Source: Sophora flavescens
Taxonomy: Eukaryota; Streptophyta; Magnoliopsida; Fabales; Fabaceae
Assembly (NCBI GenBank): GCA_030762895.1
Contig: CM061067.1
Location: forward strand, 52,477,667 to 52,541,666
Reading direction: 5' to 3'
DNA: 64,000 nt
The translations under genes and the position numbers were made by a program. Positions 21,791 through 31,168 of the stretch are shown here, one piece after another; position 1 is the first letter of the stretch, and each line of letters opens with the position of its first letter. The notes under the pieces are model-generated. The model did not search any database. It worked only from the letters and a program-made list of their open reading frames with translations, and had not been told where the DNA came from.

Positions 21791-23762
21791 TGCAACATCC
21801 TAAAATTCTAATATAATTAATTTGAGAAAAAAATAATAATAATAAAATAAGTAAATAATAATGATATAATGAAAATAAAATATGATTAAGAGGTTTAGTT
21901 GTGAGAATTTATTAGTATAAAATTTATTAGAATTGGTTAGTGAATAGAAAAGAAATATTAAATTAAAATAAATATATGGAAAAAAAAAGAGAAAATGGGA
22001 ATTAGTATATATATATATATATAGGAGCCCCGCAAGGGGGAGGGTTTCGCGTTTTTCGTCGGTTCCTGTTCATCCTGTCAGTACAATCCTAACAACACTT
22101 TTCGTCGGTTCCTGTTCATCCTGCCAGTACAATCCTAACAACACAAATCTAAGAACGTCACCAAACGGGAGAGGAATTTTTAGGGAAGCACAAATCCCTA
22201 TCATACGTAATTTCTAGAGCACAGTGGAGGTCTTCAAAAGGTGAGTAAAAATAACTTTTCTCACACTTTCATGGTACAGATAATTTGATGCTTTTACATA
22301 TAACTTTGTCTTTTGGAAATAGTAAAATATTTTAGGGTTCTTGGTTCTTGATTCGAGACTCTTAAATTATTTTGAGATGTTGTTAGATGAATCGAATTAT
22401 TAAATATATTTTCCTGGAATCTATAAATAAATAGCTTTATATTAATTTTGTGGAATTGTTGTACATTCTTTATTTTGATTGTTTGCTGGTAAAACAATTG
22501 TCAAAGTCAAATTCATTATTTGTAGTGTGATTAATTCTTTCCCTGTTACGTGAAACTTTATTCCGCTGATGAAGGCCAATTTAAATTAGAAATTGGAATG
22601 TAAGTTCATGTTTTGTGAACCCGTTCCGGTAACAAGTCATTTTAAGCATGTTTTGTTCAATTGTTTCTAAATTAAAATTTGTTTAATTACAGTATGAATT
22701 ATTGTTGATTAACAATCTTTAATGTGTATAATATGACGTTATAGTGTTGGTTTGGCATGACATTGTAACATTGTTATTTACGGATAAAGCTAGAAAACCT
22801 TGAGAGTCATCTGGGATGACATATTGCATTATGCATGAGTTGGTCATCACCTTCCGGGAAGGGATGACGGTGTACATTCTATTATGGGAATAGGATGAGA
22901 GATATCACCATCTGGGATGGGATATCAAATTATTAAAAATATTCACATCTGGGATGAAATATTAGATACCTCCATCTGGGATGGGGAAGGCAATGGGACG
23001 CCATTGCATGGATATGAGCTCATAGACCTTAGTGGATCTGGGATTCACACCGGTTCTGGGAACCAAAGAGTCAAGTTAAGTGATTCTGGGAATCACCGAG
23101 TCATGTTAGTGGAGTTGCATTGTGTAGAGTTTGCATGGTGAATGTGATTAAATGCAATGAGATGTGACCGTTGCTGAGTTTATGAGTTTGTGCTTTAAAT
23201 GCTTGACATTAATTTTATTTATATATATCATTATTTTGGAGGTTTATTATACTCAATATTTTAAAAATTAGCGGGTACCATGAATGTTTTTCCGGTTAAC
23301 GCGCCGGCTGAGAACAACACTATTTGCGAACCTTTTCATTAAATGATTTTTATTCACTGGGATTATGTCTCATTAAAAGTGTTGTTTTCAGAGCACGAGT
23401 ACGACGTCACTAAAACTGAAGAGGACTGAAGACTTAGCGGATTTTCTTAGTTATTATCATTAGCTTGGTTAGTACCTTATTAAATAAGGAGTCGTATGTG
23501 GCTGGACGTTTTTTTTTATTTATCGTTGGGTTTATTAGTAGACGCCCGTTTTTTTGAGGCTTTTGGTTTTTATTTGGATTTATGGATTTACTAATATATT
23601 ATCACGTTGGATACTTTATCACTATTTTAATTAATATGAGGTATTTTCAGACCCGATTAAGTTGAGAAATTTTTTTATGACATGTATGTTTTTAATTTTA
23701 AATTCTTCAAAGGATTTTCATCGATTTTGTTTTGGGTTACTAATGTAACGAAGGGCGTTACA
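21791..23762 (+). repeat. 3' LTR of the chimeric Tekay-type element
   Basis: Starts TGCAACATCC after the polypurine tract and ends GGGCGTTACA. It includes a short (TA)n at about 22006-22022, a 38-bp direct repeat (TTTTCGTCGGTTCCTGTTC units at about 22051 and 22099), and a block of repeated 'catctgggatg' units at 22808-23105. No 5S-like sequence is seen. Confidence 0.75.
22808..23105 (+). repeat. Short tandem 'TCTGGGATG/A' repeats in the 3' LTR
   Basis: Variants of 'catctgggatg' and 'ttctgggaa' recur at irregular 25-45-base spacing (22808, 22910, 22948, 22974, 23036, 23054, 23087). Such runs are common in long Tekay LTRs; no function is implied. Confidence 0.55.
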
Positions 23763-24117
23763 TCATATGCTGAACATAGTCTCCGCATCTATTAAGGATG
23801 GATGGACTAAGGTAATATTTAAACAACTTGTTAGATTATATATTATAGTTTTGAAGATGACTTGCGTTAATGTTATTGTTATTATTTGAACGTATGTAGG
23901 CATTTAACGACCAATCGTCTCTTCAAGAAGATGAGTTTAGAGACTTGAGGATGCGCTTAGCTGAATTCTTCTTCAAGTATGCGGCTGAAAAAGGAATTGA
24001 CAAGATACATTCGCATTACTTAAATGAATAGTTTTTTTGTTAGACTTTAGAAACTAATTAATAACATGTATATATATATCCTTAGATTGGTAGTTTTGTT
24101 TTTAGACATTAGAGATT

Positions 24118-24120
<3 letters not shown>

Positions 24121-24167
<47 letters not shown>
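24121..24167. repeat. (AT)n microsatellite
   Basis: About 23 uninterrupted AT units in CACTA-1, downstream of its gene. Confidence 0.95.
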
Positions 24168-24168
<1 letters not shown>

Positions 24169-24375
24169 TTGTAGATAGTTATATTTTTCCTATATATGGG
24201 TTTTGGTTTTAAGTCCCCCATTGTTCCTTTGTATATTTCTTTTCTGTTTGTTAATATTGAAATTTAAGGGTAGTGTTTGCAATTCTGTAATGTGTGTGAT
24301 ATTCTGTGTTACTGGAATATTTACTGAATGCAGGGATAGCTGAGGGGAGTGATATTTTAAAACTGAATTTAAAAA

Positions 24376-24660
24376 AAAAAAATTAACGTCAGTTGCATCA
24401 AACAACTGACGTTAATAGCATTTTATAAAATATACAGTAAACTATTAACGTCAGTTGAAATAAACAACTGACGTTAAAATTAAAACCTTTAACGTCAGTT
24501 CTTTAACACAACTGACATTAGTTTTAATAAAATTAACGTCAGTTATGTTAAAAAACTGACGTTAATAGTTTTATTTTTAACGTCAGTTGTTCTATTAATG
24601 TCAACTGTATTTACGTCAGACAATATTCTGACGTATAAAATCAATTTTAACTAACGTAAA
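24376..24660. repeat. CACTA-1 right subterminal repeats
   Basis: Five or more inverted pairs of the type TTAACGTCAGTTG..CAACTGACGTTAA, matching the left-arm family and running to the right TIR. Confidence 0.9.
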
Positions 24661-24683
24661 AACCACTTATTGTACTAGTGATG

Positions 24684-25068
24684 CCTTTCAAAGTTTTGGC
24701 CTCTTTTGCAGGCTTTGCTAAGTAGGATCCCAACCAATGATAACCTCCTCTAGAGGAATATTTTACCTGTTCAAAGTGTGTCCTCTTGTTGCTTGTGTTT
24801 GGCCCAGCCTGAATGCACTGAACACTTATTCTTAATTAGATGCAGCTTTGCCTAGTTGGTTTGGAATAATGCTTTAAGATGGCATGGATTTGATTATGTT
24901 TTGCCTTACTCTATGGCACCATACGTCAAGTTTAGTTAGGGGATGCTTTCTAGGAAAGAACGCCAAAATCGCGGGAACCATCATATGGCATGTACGACTT
25001 TGTGGTCAATTGGGTTACGTAGGAATGGTGTTATTTTTAGTTTTGGTATTTCTCCATGATTTTTAATA
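24684..25068 (+). pseudogene. LINE zinc-binding tail (zf-RVT), part 2
   Basis: Continues the frame broken at 11522: LSKFWPLLQALLSRIPTND, then CCLCLAQPECTEHLFLIRC, the Cys/His pattern of the zf-RVT region. TAG stops occur at about 24752 and 24852. The rest of the reverse transcriptase lies neither here nor before 11468, so this is an old fragment. Confidence 0.75.
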
Positions 25069-25095
25069 GCTGTTTAACCATATTAAGGTTTTACC

Positions 25096-25170
25096 TAACG
25101 TGTGTGACTCAGTTGGTTGTGCAGGTTAAGTTTGTGGAGAAGGACCTGAATTTGAATACCACATAACACA
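25096..25170 (+). repeat. Possible tRNA-derived SINE fragment
   Basis: TGTGTGACTCAGTTGG resembles a polymerase III A box, and GACCTGAATTTGAATACC, about 35 bases later, a degenerate B box. No clear tail or target duplication. Confidence 0.3.
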
Positions 25171-25817
25171 TTTTTGGAAAAAGACAATCTTAATTGTGAT
25201 TAAGCATCTTAACGAAGATTAGTTCCATGACAGGGCCAAAGGATTTAAACTTGTAAGAATACTCCATTGACCCTCCGAGAACCCAAAAGCCCTACTTACA
25301 GTGGATTTTTTCTTCTTTTTCGAGTCGGTGTGATGCTCATATATAATATATTGAGGCATGTTCTTGAGCTGTATTTGAAACTCTATATGTTAAGGGTTGG
25401 AGTACTCCTCATTTAATTTTATCTATTGAGTTGACTTATAAAAAATAATTTAAGTTCATATTAAAAGTTTTAAAATAATAGGGGAAAAAGACTGATCTTT
25501 TATAAAATGAATTAAAGTAGTACATTCTGTCAGTATAAAAAGTTTTATATTTACATCCATTAAGATCTTGACATGTATCTTTTTATTTTAATAACTGAAA
25601 AAGAAAAAAATAATACTGATTTATTAAGATATTATTATTGGATGTCACTATAAAAATTTTTTACACTTATAGTACATAACTTTTATAATATAATATCACC
25701 TTAGTTAAAATCTCTCAATAATTGAATACAAACTATAATTTAAGTTAGCTTTTATAATTTAATTGTTTCTATGGATTGAACAATATTCTATGCATATAAC
25801 ATAGCCTATATTTGAAA

Positions 25818-26077
25818 TAGAGATGGCGATGGGTGAGGTATGGATAGTGTATTATAGTATCCGTCTCCATACCCATACCAGCGCCTTAAAAAAATACCCA
25901 TACCCAAACTCATACCCGTGTTGGTAGAAACTTAATTGTTCGTGACCTCATCCATATATCTAAGTATCCATACTCACATCCATTACCCGTACTCGTATCC
26001 ATTAAGTGGATAATTATCATATCCATCATGATTAATTTATGTGGTACCTGATGGGTAATATACCCATTGTCATCCCT
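25818..26077. mobile_element. Small inverted-repeat element (MITE, hAT-like ends)
   Basis: Left end AGAGATGGCGATGGGTGA; the complement of the right end is AGGGATGACAATGGGTA. Repeated 'tacccata/catacccg' motifs fill the middle and no coding is present. No 8-bp duplication is clear. Confidence 0.5.
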
Positions 26078-26242
26078 TTTTATTAAAAAAAAATATCACA
26101 AGGTTTTTAACCTTGGCCACAATGTTTTTAAACCAGAAATATGTTGTTTCATACAAAATAGAACGTAACAAAATAAATACTAATGGGTTCTATCATTAGA
26201 AAAACAAGTCAAACGATAATCATGCAAGTTGAGAAATGAAAA

Positions 26243-26247
<5 letters not shown>

Positions 26248-26286
<39 letters not shown>
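26248..26286. repeat. (AT)n microsatellite
   Basis: About 19 uninterrupted AT units. Confidence 0.95.
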
Positions 26287-26290
<4 letters not shown>

Positions 26291-26569
26291 GAAACGTTGA
26301 TTATGATTATCGTACTGTAGTGATTCGTGAATTTGTACTGAATTTCTTCATACCAAATAGCGGTACGCGTCCGATGAAAAAGAAAACATTGTTAATATTA
26401 TTTCGGGAAAATAATTTCTTAATAAAAAATTTCCTTAATAAAATAAATAAATAGGATTTTCCAAGTTTCAAACCAAGCAATACATATAAGTTCACCTATA
26501 TATATAAATCGGTCGCCAACTTCAGCACATCTCCTGATACACATGGATATGCATGACGCCTTATTTTTT

Positions 26570-27680
26570 TAATTAACAAAAACATTTTTTTATTAAATTT
26601 TTTTAGCATTTTTTAAAAAATATTAATTTTTTTAATTAAGTTTTTTTTTAAAAAAATTAATTAAAACAAATTTTAAATTAAAAAAATAAAGTAAAAAAAT
26701 TTATTTTAAATTGTTAAATATTAGATAACTTGTTTGAAAGAAATGATAGCTTGATTTTTTTTGGACCAATAAACAGGCAACACGTGTCACCAACGGGATC
26801 CACACATATTTTAGTCATCTGACATTTTCTTAAAAAATAATTATTTAATTATTTTAATTATTGTGTTATTCATACTAGGGCATTTTCTTAAATTTAAAGT
26901 GTAACATGATTTTATTGTGGACAATAAACGGGCGACACATGTCACTTTCTTATGAAAAAATAAAATCATTGTGTCACGCCTCTTGATTTTTTTTATATAT
27001 AATATAGGTGGATCCACTTTTTACTATTCATAACAAGTTGGTTAAGTGACTGACACGTGGCACTGTAGTGCTACTGTAGCGTTTTTGTTTTTTTTTTAAT
27101 TTAACCTTTTTTCAAAAAAAATTTATTTCTTTATTTATTTTCAAATTTTTTAAACTTTTTTTAATGAAAATTTAACAAAAATTATTTTTTTAAAATACTT
27201 TTTTTTTAAAAAAACCTTTCTTATTTACATTTTCTATTTAAAATATATTTTTATTTACAAAAAATTTAGCGCTACCATGCCACGTGTCAATTATTAAGCC
27301 AACCTGTTATTTACAAAAAAAAAATTATTTAATCTTTTTCGCATTATTTTTTTATTAAAAAAATAATTTTTTTTATGAATTTTTTTAAATTAAACAAAAT
27401 TTCTTTTAACTATTTTAATTAAAAAAATTATTTGTTTAACTGAATTTTTTTTAATTAACAAGAATATTTTTTTATTAATTTTTGTTTAGCATTTTCTAAA
27501 AAATAGTATTTTTTTAATTAAGTTTTTTTTAAAAAAAAACTTTTTTAATTAAAAAAATGTTAAAATAAAAAAAAATATCTTTTAAATTATTGAATACTAG
27601 ATAATTTGTTTGAAACAAATGGTGGCTTGATTTTTCGTTGACGAATAAACGGCCAACACGTGTCACCGACGGGGTCCACA
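26570..27680. repeat. AT-rich ~0.9-1.2-kb tandem unit, copies 1 and 2 (left part)
   Basis: A unit marked by AATAAACxGGCxACACGTGTC, a GGATCCACACATATTTTAG-type stretch and long A/T runs occurs at about 26705-27300. It starts again at 27585, where CACTA-2 interrupts it at 27680. It continues at 41940, and a third copy starts at about 43018. No coding. Confidence 0.75.
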
Positions 27681-27696
27681 CACTAGTGCAAAATAT

Positions 27697-28090
27697 ACTT
27701 TTTACATCGGGGTGTTAACATCGGTTTTAAGAAAACCGATGTGAAAAAGGAGGCGGTGGCATTTTTGAAATTAAATCGAAAATTTTTAACATCGGTTTTA
27801 TATTTAACCGATGTTATAAAGGTTTTAACATCGGTTTTTTTAAACCGATGTTGAAAATTGAACCAAAAATAAAAAATTAAAAAATGCATACTTTAACACA
27901 TCGGTTTTGTTATAACCGATGTGGAAATGTGTATGTTTTAACATCGGTTTTTTTTAAAACCGATGTGGAAAAATGAATAAAAAAATTAAGGAAATAAATA
28001 ATATAATTTTTAACATCGGTTATAGAAAAACCGATGTGTAAAACGTTATAACATCGGTTTTCTAATAACCGATGTGTATTGTTATCTACA
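27697..28090. repeat. CACTA-2 left subterminal repeats
   Basis: At least six inverted pairs AACATCGGTTTT..AAAACCGATGT spaced 40-80 bases apart. Confidence 0.9.
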
Positions 28091-28617
28091 TTTTTAATTC
28101 CCTCTTCCCCCTTTTCATTTTCGCGCTGAGACCTTTTCATCTGTCCTTTTCATCTGCATGCCTGTGAGCTCACTCTCCCTCCTTTTCGTTTTGATTTCCT
28201 TTTCATCTGTTCTTCAACCCTAGCTTACACCAACAGCGGCGACCGTGAAAGTGCTGACCTCTAACCCTGGCTTATACTGGTTGTTGCGCCTGCAACTTAA
28301 GGAGACCCATCACTCCGTTCGTGCTTCCGCGAAGAGGACCGTTACTCAAGAACCACCACTCCAGTCTCTTAGCATCTCACAACTCTGGTATGTTCTCTTT
28401 GCTGAAAATATTGTCTAGGCTCTGTCATGAGTGTGTTAGTGCCTTGTTGTGACCCCTTTGATGAAGTTTGTGTCTTGAGTCCTTGTTCTGTGTATACTTG
28501 TGTTGTTCTGTGTGTGAAGTGTTATAAAGAGGGAATCTATGTCTAATCCACCTGGAAATGGCACCAAGACTGGATTTTTCCAGTGGGGGTATCACGTGTC
28601 ACGGCCGTGATGCCTGT
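28091..28617 (+). promoter_or_regulatory. CACTA-2 leader region
   Basis: C/T-rich leader-like sequence with a donor-like CTCTGGTATG at about 28384, then one TCACGGCCGTGA palindrome (28599-28610) where the LTR element begins. It is the counterpart of 13826-14300 in CACTA-1. Confidence 0.45.
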
Positions 28618-28953
28618 TGTGAACACCTAATTTTGTCCGGGTATCTTCTTTTTAATTAATATTAAAAAAAATTAAAATAAAATAAAAGATTGAAAAAAAT
28701 CAAAAATAAAATAATTTGTTAATTCTCTAGGCCCAATTACATGACCAGACCTAATCCACTTTTGTTACAAGGTTTGAGCCCAACCATCCAAGCCCAGGTA
28801 AAAAAAAAAAAATTAAAAGCAGAATGAGTGGTCCCTATTCTTTGTACCACCCAAAGCATAAAGTTGTTTTGCAGCAACATCCCAACAGTGTTGTCCCCCT
28901 CCACACAGCTGGCAACATAAATTTTTTTGTCATCATCTCCCTTGGTTCCACTG

Positions 28954-28961
28954 TATATATA
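28954..28961 (+). promoter_or_regulatory. Probable TATA box of the LTR promoter
   Basis: TATATATA in 'ccactgtatatatacgatgc', about 80 bases before a strongly C/T-rich leader; the same box is at 37450-37457 in the other LTR. It marks the likely U3/R border. Confidence 0.55.
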
Positions 28962-29978
28962 CGATGCTGATGCATTGTAAAAAGGGAGGAGGAACCAACA
29001 AAAGAAAAAAATCAAAAAAAAAAACTCTCTCTTGCTTTTTCCTGCGTGACACCCTCCTCCCTGGACCTTTTTTTCTTTTCCTCTTTCTCTTTTTTCCTCC
29101 CTTTCTCACGTTCCAGGCTCTGTGTTTTTTCTCTTTTTCTTTCTTCTTCTTTCAACTTAAACCCAGACCCTTCTTCCTCCTTCACCATAAACCCATCTCC
29201 TTCTTCCTTCTTCAACCCTTCTTCCTCCTTCACCATAAACCCATCACCTTCATCTTCCTCCTCTCGTTCTTCTTCTTCTTCAACTACCCAACAACAACAA
29301 ACAAGAAAAAAACAGAAAAGTCACACACACTCACCTTCCTCCTTCCTCTCCCCACAACTCATCCCATCTCCTTCTTCCTCCTCCCATAACAACCGAGCCA
29401 CCTCCAGATCCGCGAAGACCACCGCGACCTCCGCCGCGTTTCTGGTTCGCCACGCCACCGTGAACGGAGCTGCTCCAGCCACCACGGCCCCACCGCGTGC
29501 AGACCCGTGCTTCTGGTCAGTCTTCTACCGCGGACGCCGCCTTCACTGCGAGCACCACCCCTCTGCGCGACCACCGCGCGAACGGCTCGCCTGTCCAGAC
29601 CACGCCCCGTCGCGCATCGCCAGTCCCGCTGTCGTCGATCTGCCATCTCCACCGCCGTCCGTCCTCTGCGTTCAAACCTCCTCTCTTGCCTCCATTTTTG
29701 GTAACGTTAGCAAGCTTGAAGTTTCCTCTGTGTGTTGTACCTTTTATTTTGCCTTTATTATGTATATTGTTATTACTATGTTAATGGGTTTCTCATGGTT
29801 TGGGCCAAGCTTTAAAATGAGTGGTCTGTGTCAAAAAAAAATAAATATGTTGGGCTTCTTTTCAGTCAGGCCTGAATCTAAATTTTATTTGTGTTTTGGG
29901 CTTAAGATGTTTTTGTTGATTCCTTGTTCCAAATAAAAATCTCCTAAAAATATTTTGAAACTAAATTGGCTTGTTTGA

Positions 29979-30540
29979 ATTCACGCAACAATTTACAACG
30001 TTGATGTACGTTTTTTTCGTCCTCGAGTGTTGTAAAAATTGTAAGGGTTTATCGTATAGTTTCACTATCTTTAACCCCGTGCAAGAGTGAGTTCTCTCAT
30101 TTTAGAAATAAAAATGATTTTTAGGTTCTATTTTGACAAAGTTTTCTTTTTTAAAAAAAATAAAAAAATAAATGAATAAATACTTTTAAGTATCTCTAAT
30201 AAATTTTAATAAATAAAAGCCTCTATTAATTCACGCAACAATCTATGACGTTGATGTATGATTCTTCATCCTCAAGTGTCATATGAATTGTAAGGGTTCA
30301 CCGTATAGCTTGACTATCTTTAACCCTGTGCAAAAGTGAAATATCTTTTATAAGAAATAATAAATGTTTCAATTTACTTTTTTTAACAAATTTTATCCAA
30401 TATTTTAAAATAAAAATTTATTTGAGTTCATGCAACAATCTATGACGTTGATATATGGATTTTCATCCTCAAGTGTCATGTGAATTGTAAGGGTTTACCG
30501 TATAGCATCGCTATCTTGAACCTTGTGCAAGAGCGAATTA
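29979..30540 (+). ncRNA. Three-copy candidate structured RNA in the LTR (copies at 29979, 30229, 30427)
   Basis: Each ~112-base copy folds into two stems. Stem 1 in copy 1 pairs 29988-29999 (ACAATTTACAAC) with 30029-30042 (GTTGTAAAAATTGT). In copy 2, 30238-30249 (ACAATCTATGAC) pairs with 30278-30291 (GTCATATGAATTGT). Two adjacent pairs changed on both sides and stayed paired. An inner ACG/CGT pair set (copy 1) is ATG/CAT in copies 2 and 3. Stem 2 pairs GGGTT with AACCC around ATAG/CTAT in all copies, except that copy 3 has AACCT. Copy 3 (30435-30446 with 30475-30488) keeps stem 1 with one G-T pair. The position downstream of the TATA box puts it in the transcript. It matches no RNA family I know. 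Confidence 0.5.
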
Positions 30541-31149
30541 TTTCAAAAAAATAAAATCCTTTTTTTTTTCAATATAATAAAATAAATAAATCAAATCTTT
30601 ACCAAAAATAAAAACCAATCAATCAATCAAACTTTTTCAAGAGAACTACGTGGCTTTGAGTTTCCCATCGCACCAGGGAATACGTAGGAGCAAGATAAAT
30701 CATCTTGTCGGGCCAAAATTAAATTTTCCTTTTTTTGTGTCTCTTTTTATGTTAAAATAATTAATCAAAAAATTAAACTTTTCCTTTTAACAATAAATTC
30801 AAAAAAATAAAAATTATTAAAAATCAAAAAAAATATAAAAAAATTAATTAAAAATTAAAAAATATAATTCTTTCTTGTAAATAATTTTTGGGGTAAAATA
30901 AATATTTAAAAGGTCATTAAAATGTTTTTGCAGAATCAACTTGAGGTACCGTTTTTAACGGGCGATGTGGGGTGCTAATACATTCCCTACTCGTAACCGA
31001 TTCCCGGACTTATCTCTTTCTTTTTAAAAGACCAGTTAACATTTAAATAATTGGGTTTTCTAAGATTTTCCCAATAAAAATCTTAGTGGCGACTCCTCTG
31101 TTTTTTTACCTTCTTTTTCGCGGCTCCCGGACGGGACGGTCGCGACAGC

Positions 31150-31168
31150 TGGCGACTCCACTGGGGAC
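31150..31168 (+). promoter_or_regulatory. Primer-binding site (probably tRNA-Arg type)
   Basis: TGGCGACTCCACTGGGGAC, two bases after the 5' LTR. The type is as used by legume Ogre elements, from memory of the family. Confidence 0.7.

Larger units (their letters stand above)
17545..23762 (+). mobile_element. Ty3/gypsy Tekay-type retrotransposon with two different LTRs, nested in CACTA-1
   Basis: Bounded by TGTAACACCC and GGGCGTTACA and flanked by the 5-bp duplication TCATA (17540-17544, 23763-23767). It sits inside the C48 exon, whose reading frame resumes exactly. The internal order gag, protease, reverse transcriptase, RNase H, integrase and the C-terminal VRKLNPRF region is that of Tekay/Del elements. 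The 5' LTR is 411 bp and the 3' LTR about 1972 bp, and I see no shared sequence beyond the ends. Gag is deleted after its first ~85 codons, and pol has several stops and frameshifts, so it is inactive. Confidence 0.85.
14825..24031 (+). pseudogene. CACTA-1 transposase_24 / Ulp1-type C48 protease gene, split by an LTR element
   Basis: Exons with GT-AG borders: 14825-14916, 15014-15256, 15345-15551, 15628-15906, 15998-16504, 16602-16816, 16933-17205, 17316-17403, 17493-17544 continued at 23768-23811, and 23900-24031 (TAG). Exons 2-4 match the plant En/Spm 'transposase_24' domain (FIKWVFLQAKRHVSINYNHW, SKRWNGFKHDLTRYYVSGKK). The 15998 exon ends in a charged coiled coil (ELEVQRHEHELEMKRRELEL). 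The 16933 and later exons form a SUMO-protease-like C48 domain with YLAPYCMKNHWQLLVLHP (His) and QIDGWSCGYYVM (Cys at 17520-17522). Apart from the insertion at 17545-23762 I see no stop in these exons. With the insertion removed, the frame passes straight through the target site. The start codon and exon 1 are uncertain. The domain's role in CACTA elements is not established. Confidence 0.85.
11523..24680 (+). mobile_element. CACTA-1 (En/Spm-type DNA transposon), 13.2 kb, with nested LTR element
   Basis: Left end CACTAGTGGAAATAATG; the complement of the right end is CACTAGTACAATAAGTG. A 3-bp duplication ATG flanks it (11520-11522, 24681-24683). The interrupted LINE frame reads on across the empty site, which confirms both ends. 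Subterminal inverted repeats of the type AACGTCAGTTG/CAACTGACGTT fill both margins. Inside, left to right: duplicated subterminal modules, a leader region, a palindromic GC-rich repeat, a TNP-associated fragment, and a transposase-24/C48 gene split by an LTR retrotransposon. The DDE transposase core (transposase_21) is not found, so the element could move only with an enzyme supplied in trans. Confidence 0.93.
28618..31147 (+). repeat. 5' LTR of the non-autonomous element
   Basis: 2530 bp, TGTGAACACC to GCGACA. It contains a TATATATA box (28954-28961) followed by a C/T-rich leader (29040-29700), then AT-rich sequence with three copies of a hairpin-forming unit (29979-30540). Open frames in the C/T-rich part are low-complexity Ser/Phe/Pro and are not taken as genes. 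Confidence 0.92.

Noticed and set aside
29046..29936. 296-codon plus-strand frame and its copy at 37460-38281
   Set aside because: Lies in the C/T-rich leader of the LTR; product is Ser/Phe/Pro low complexity with no domain, and the two LTR copies differ in frame use around the mosaic patch.
29979..30540. Known self-cleaving ribozyme (hammerhead as in retrozymes, twister) in the LTR
   Set aside because: No CUGAUGA...GAAA core and no twister core could be placed on the conserved stems.
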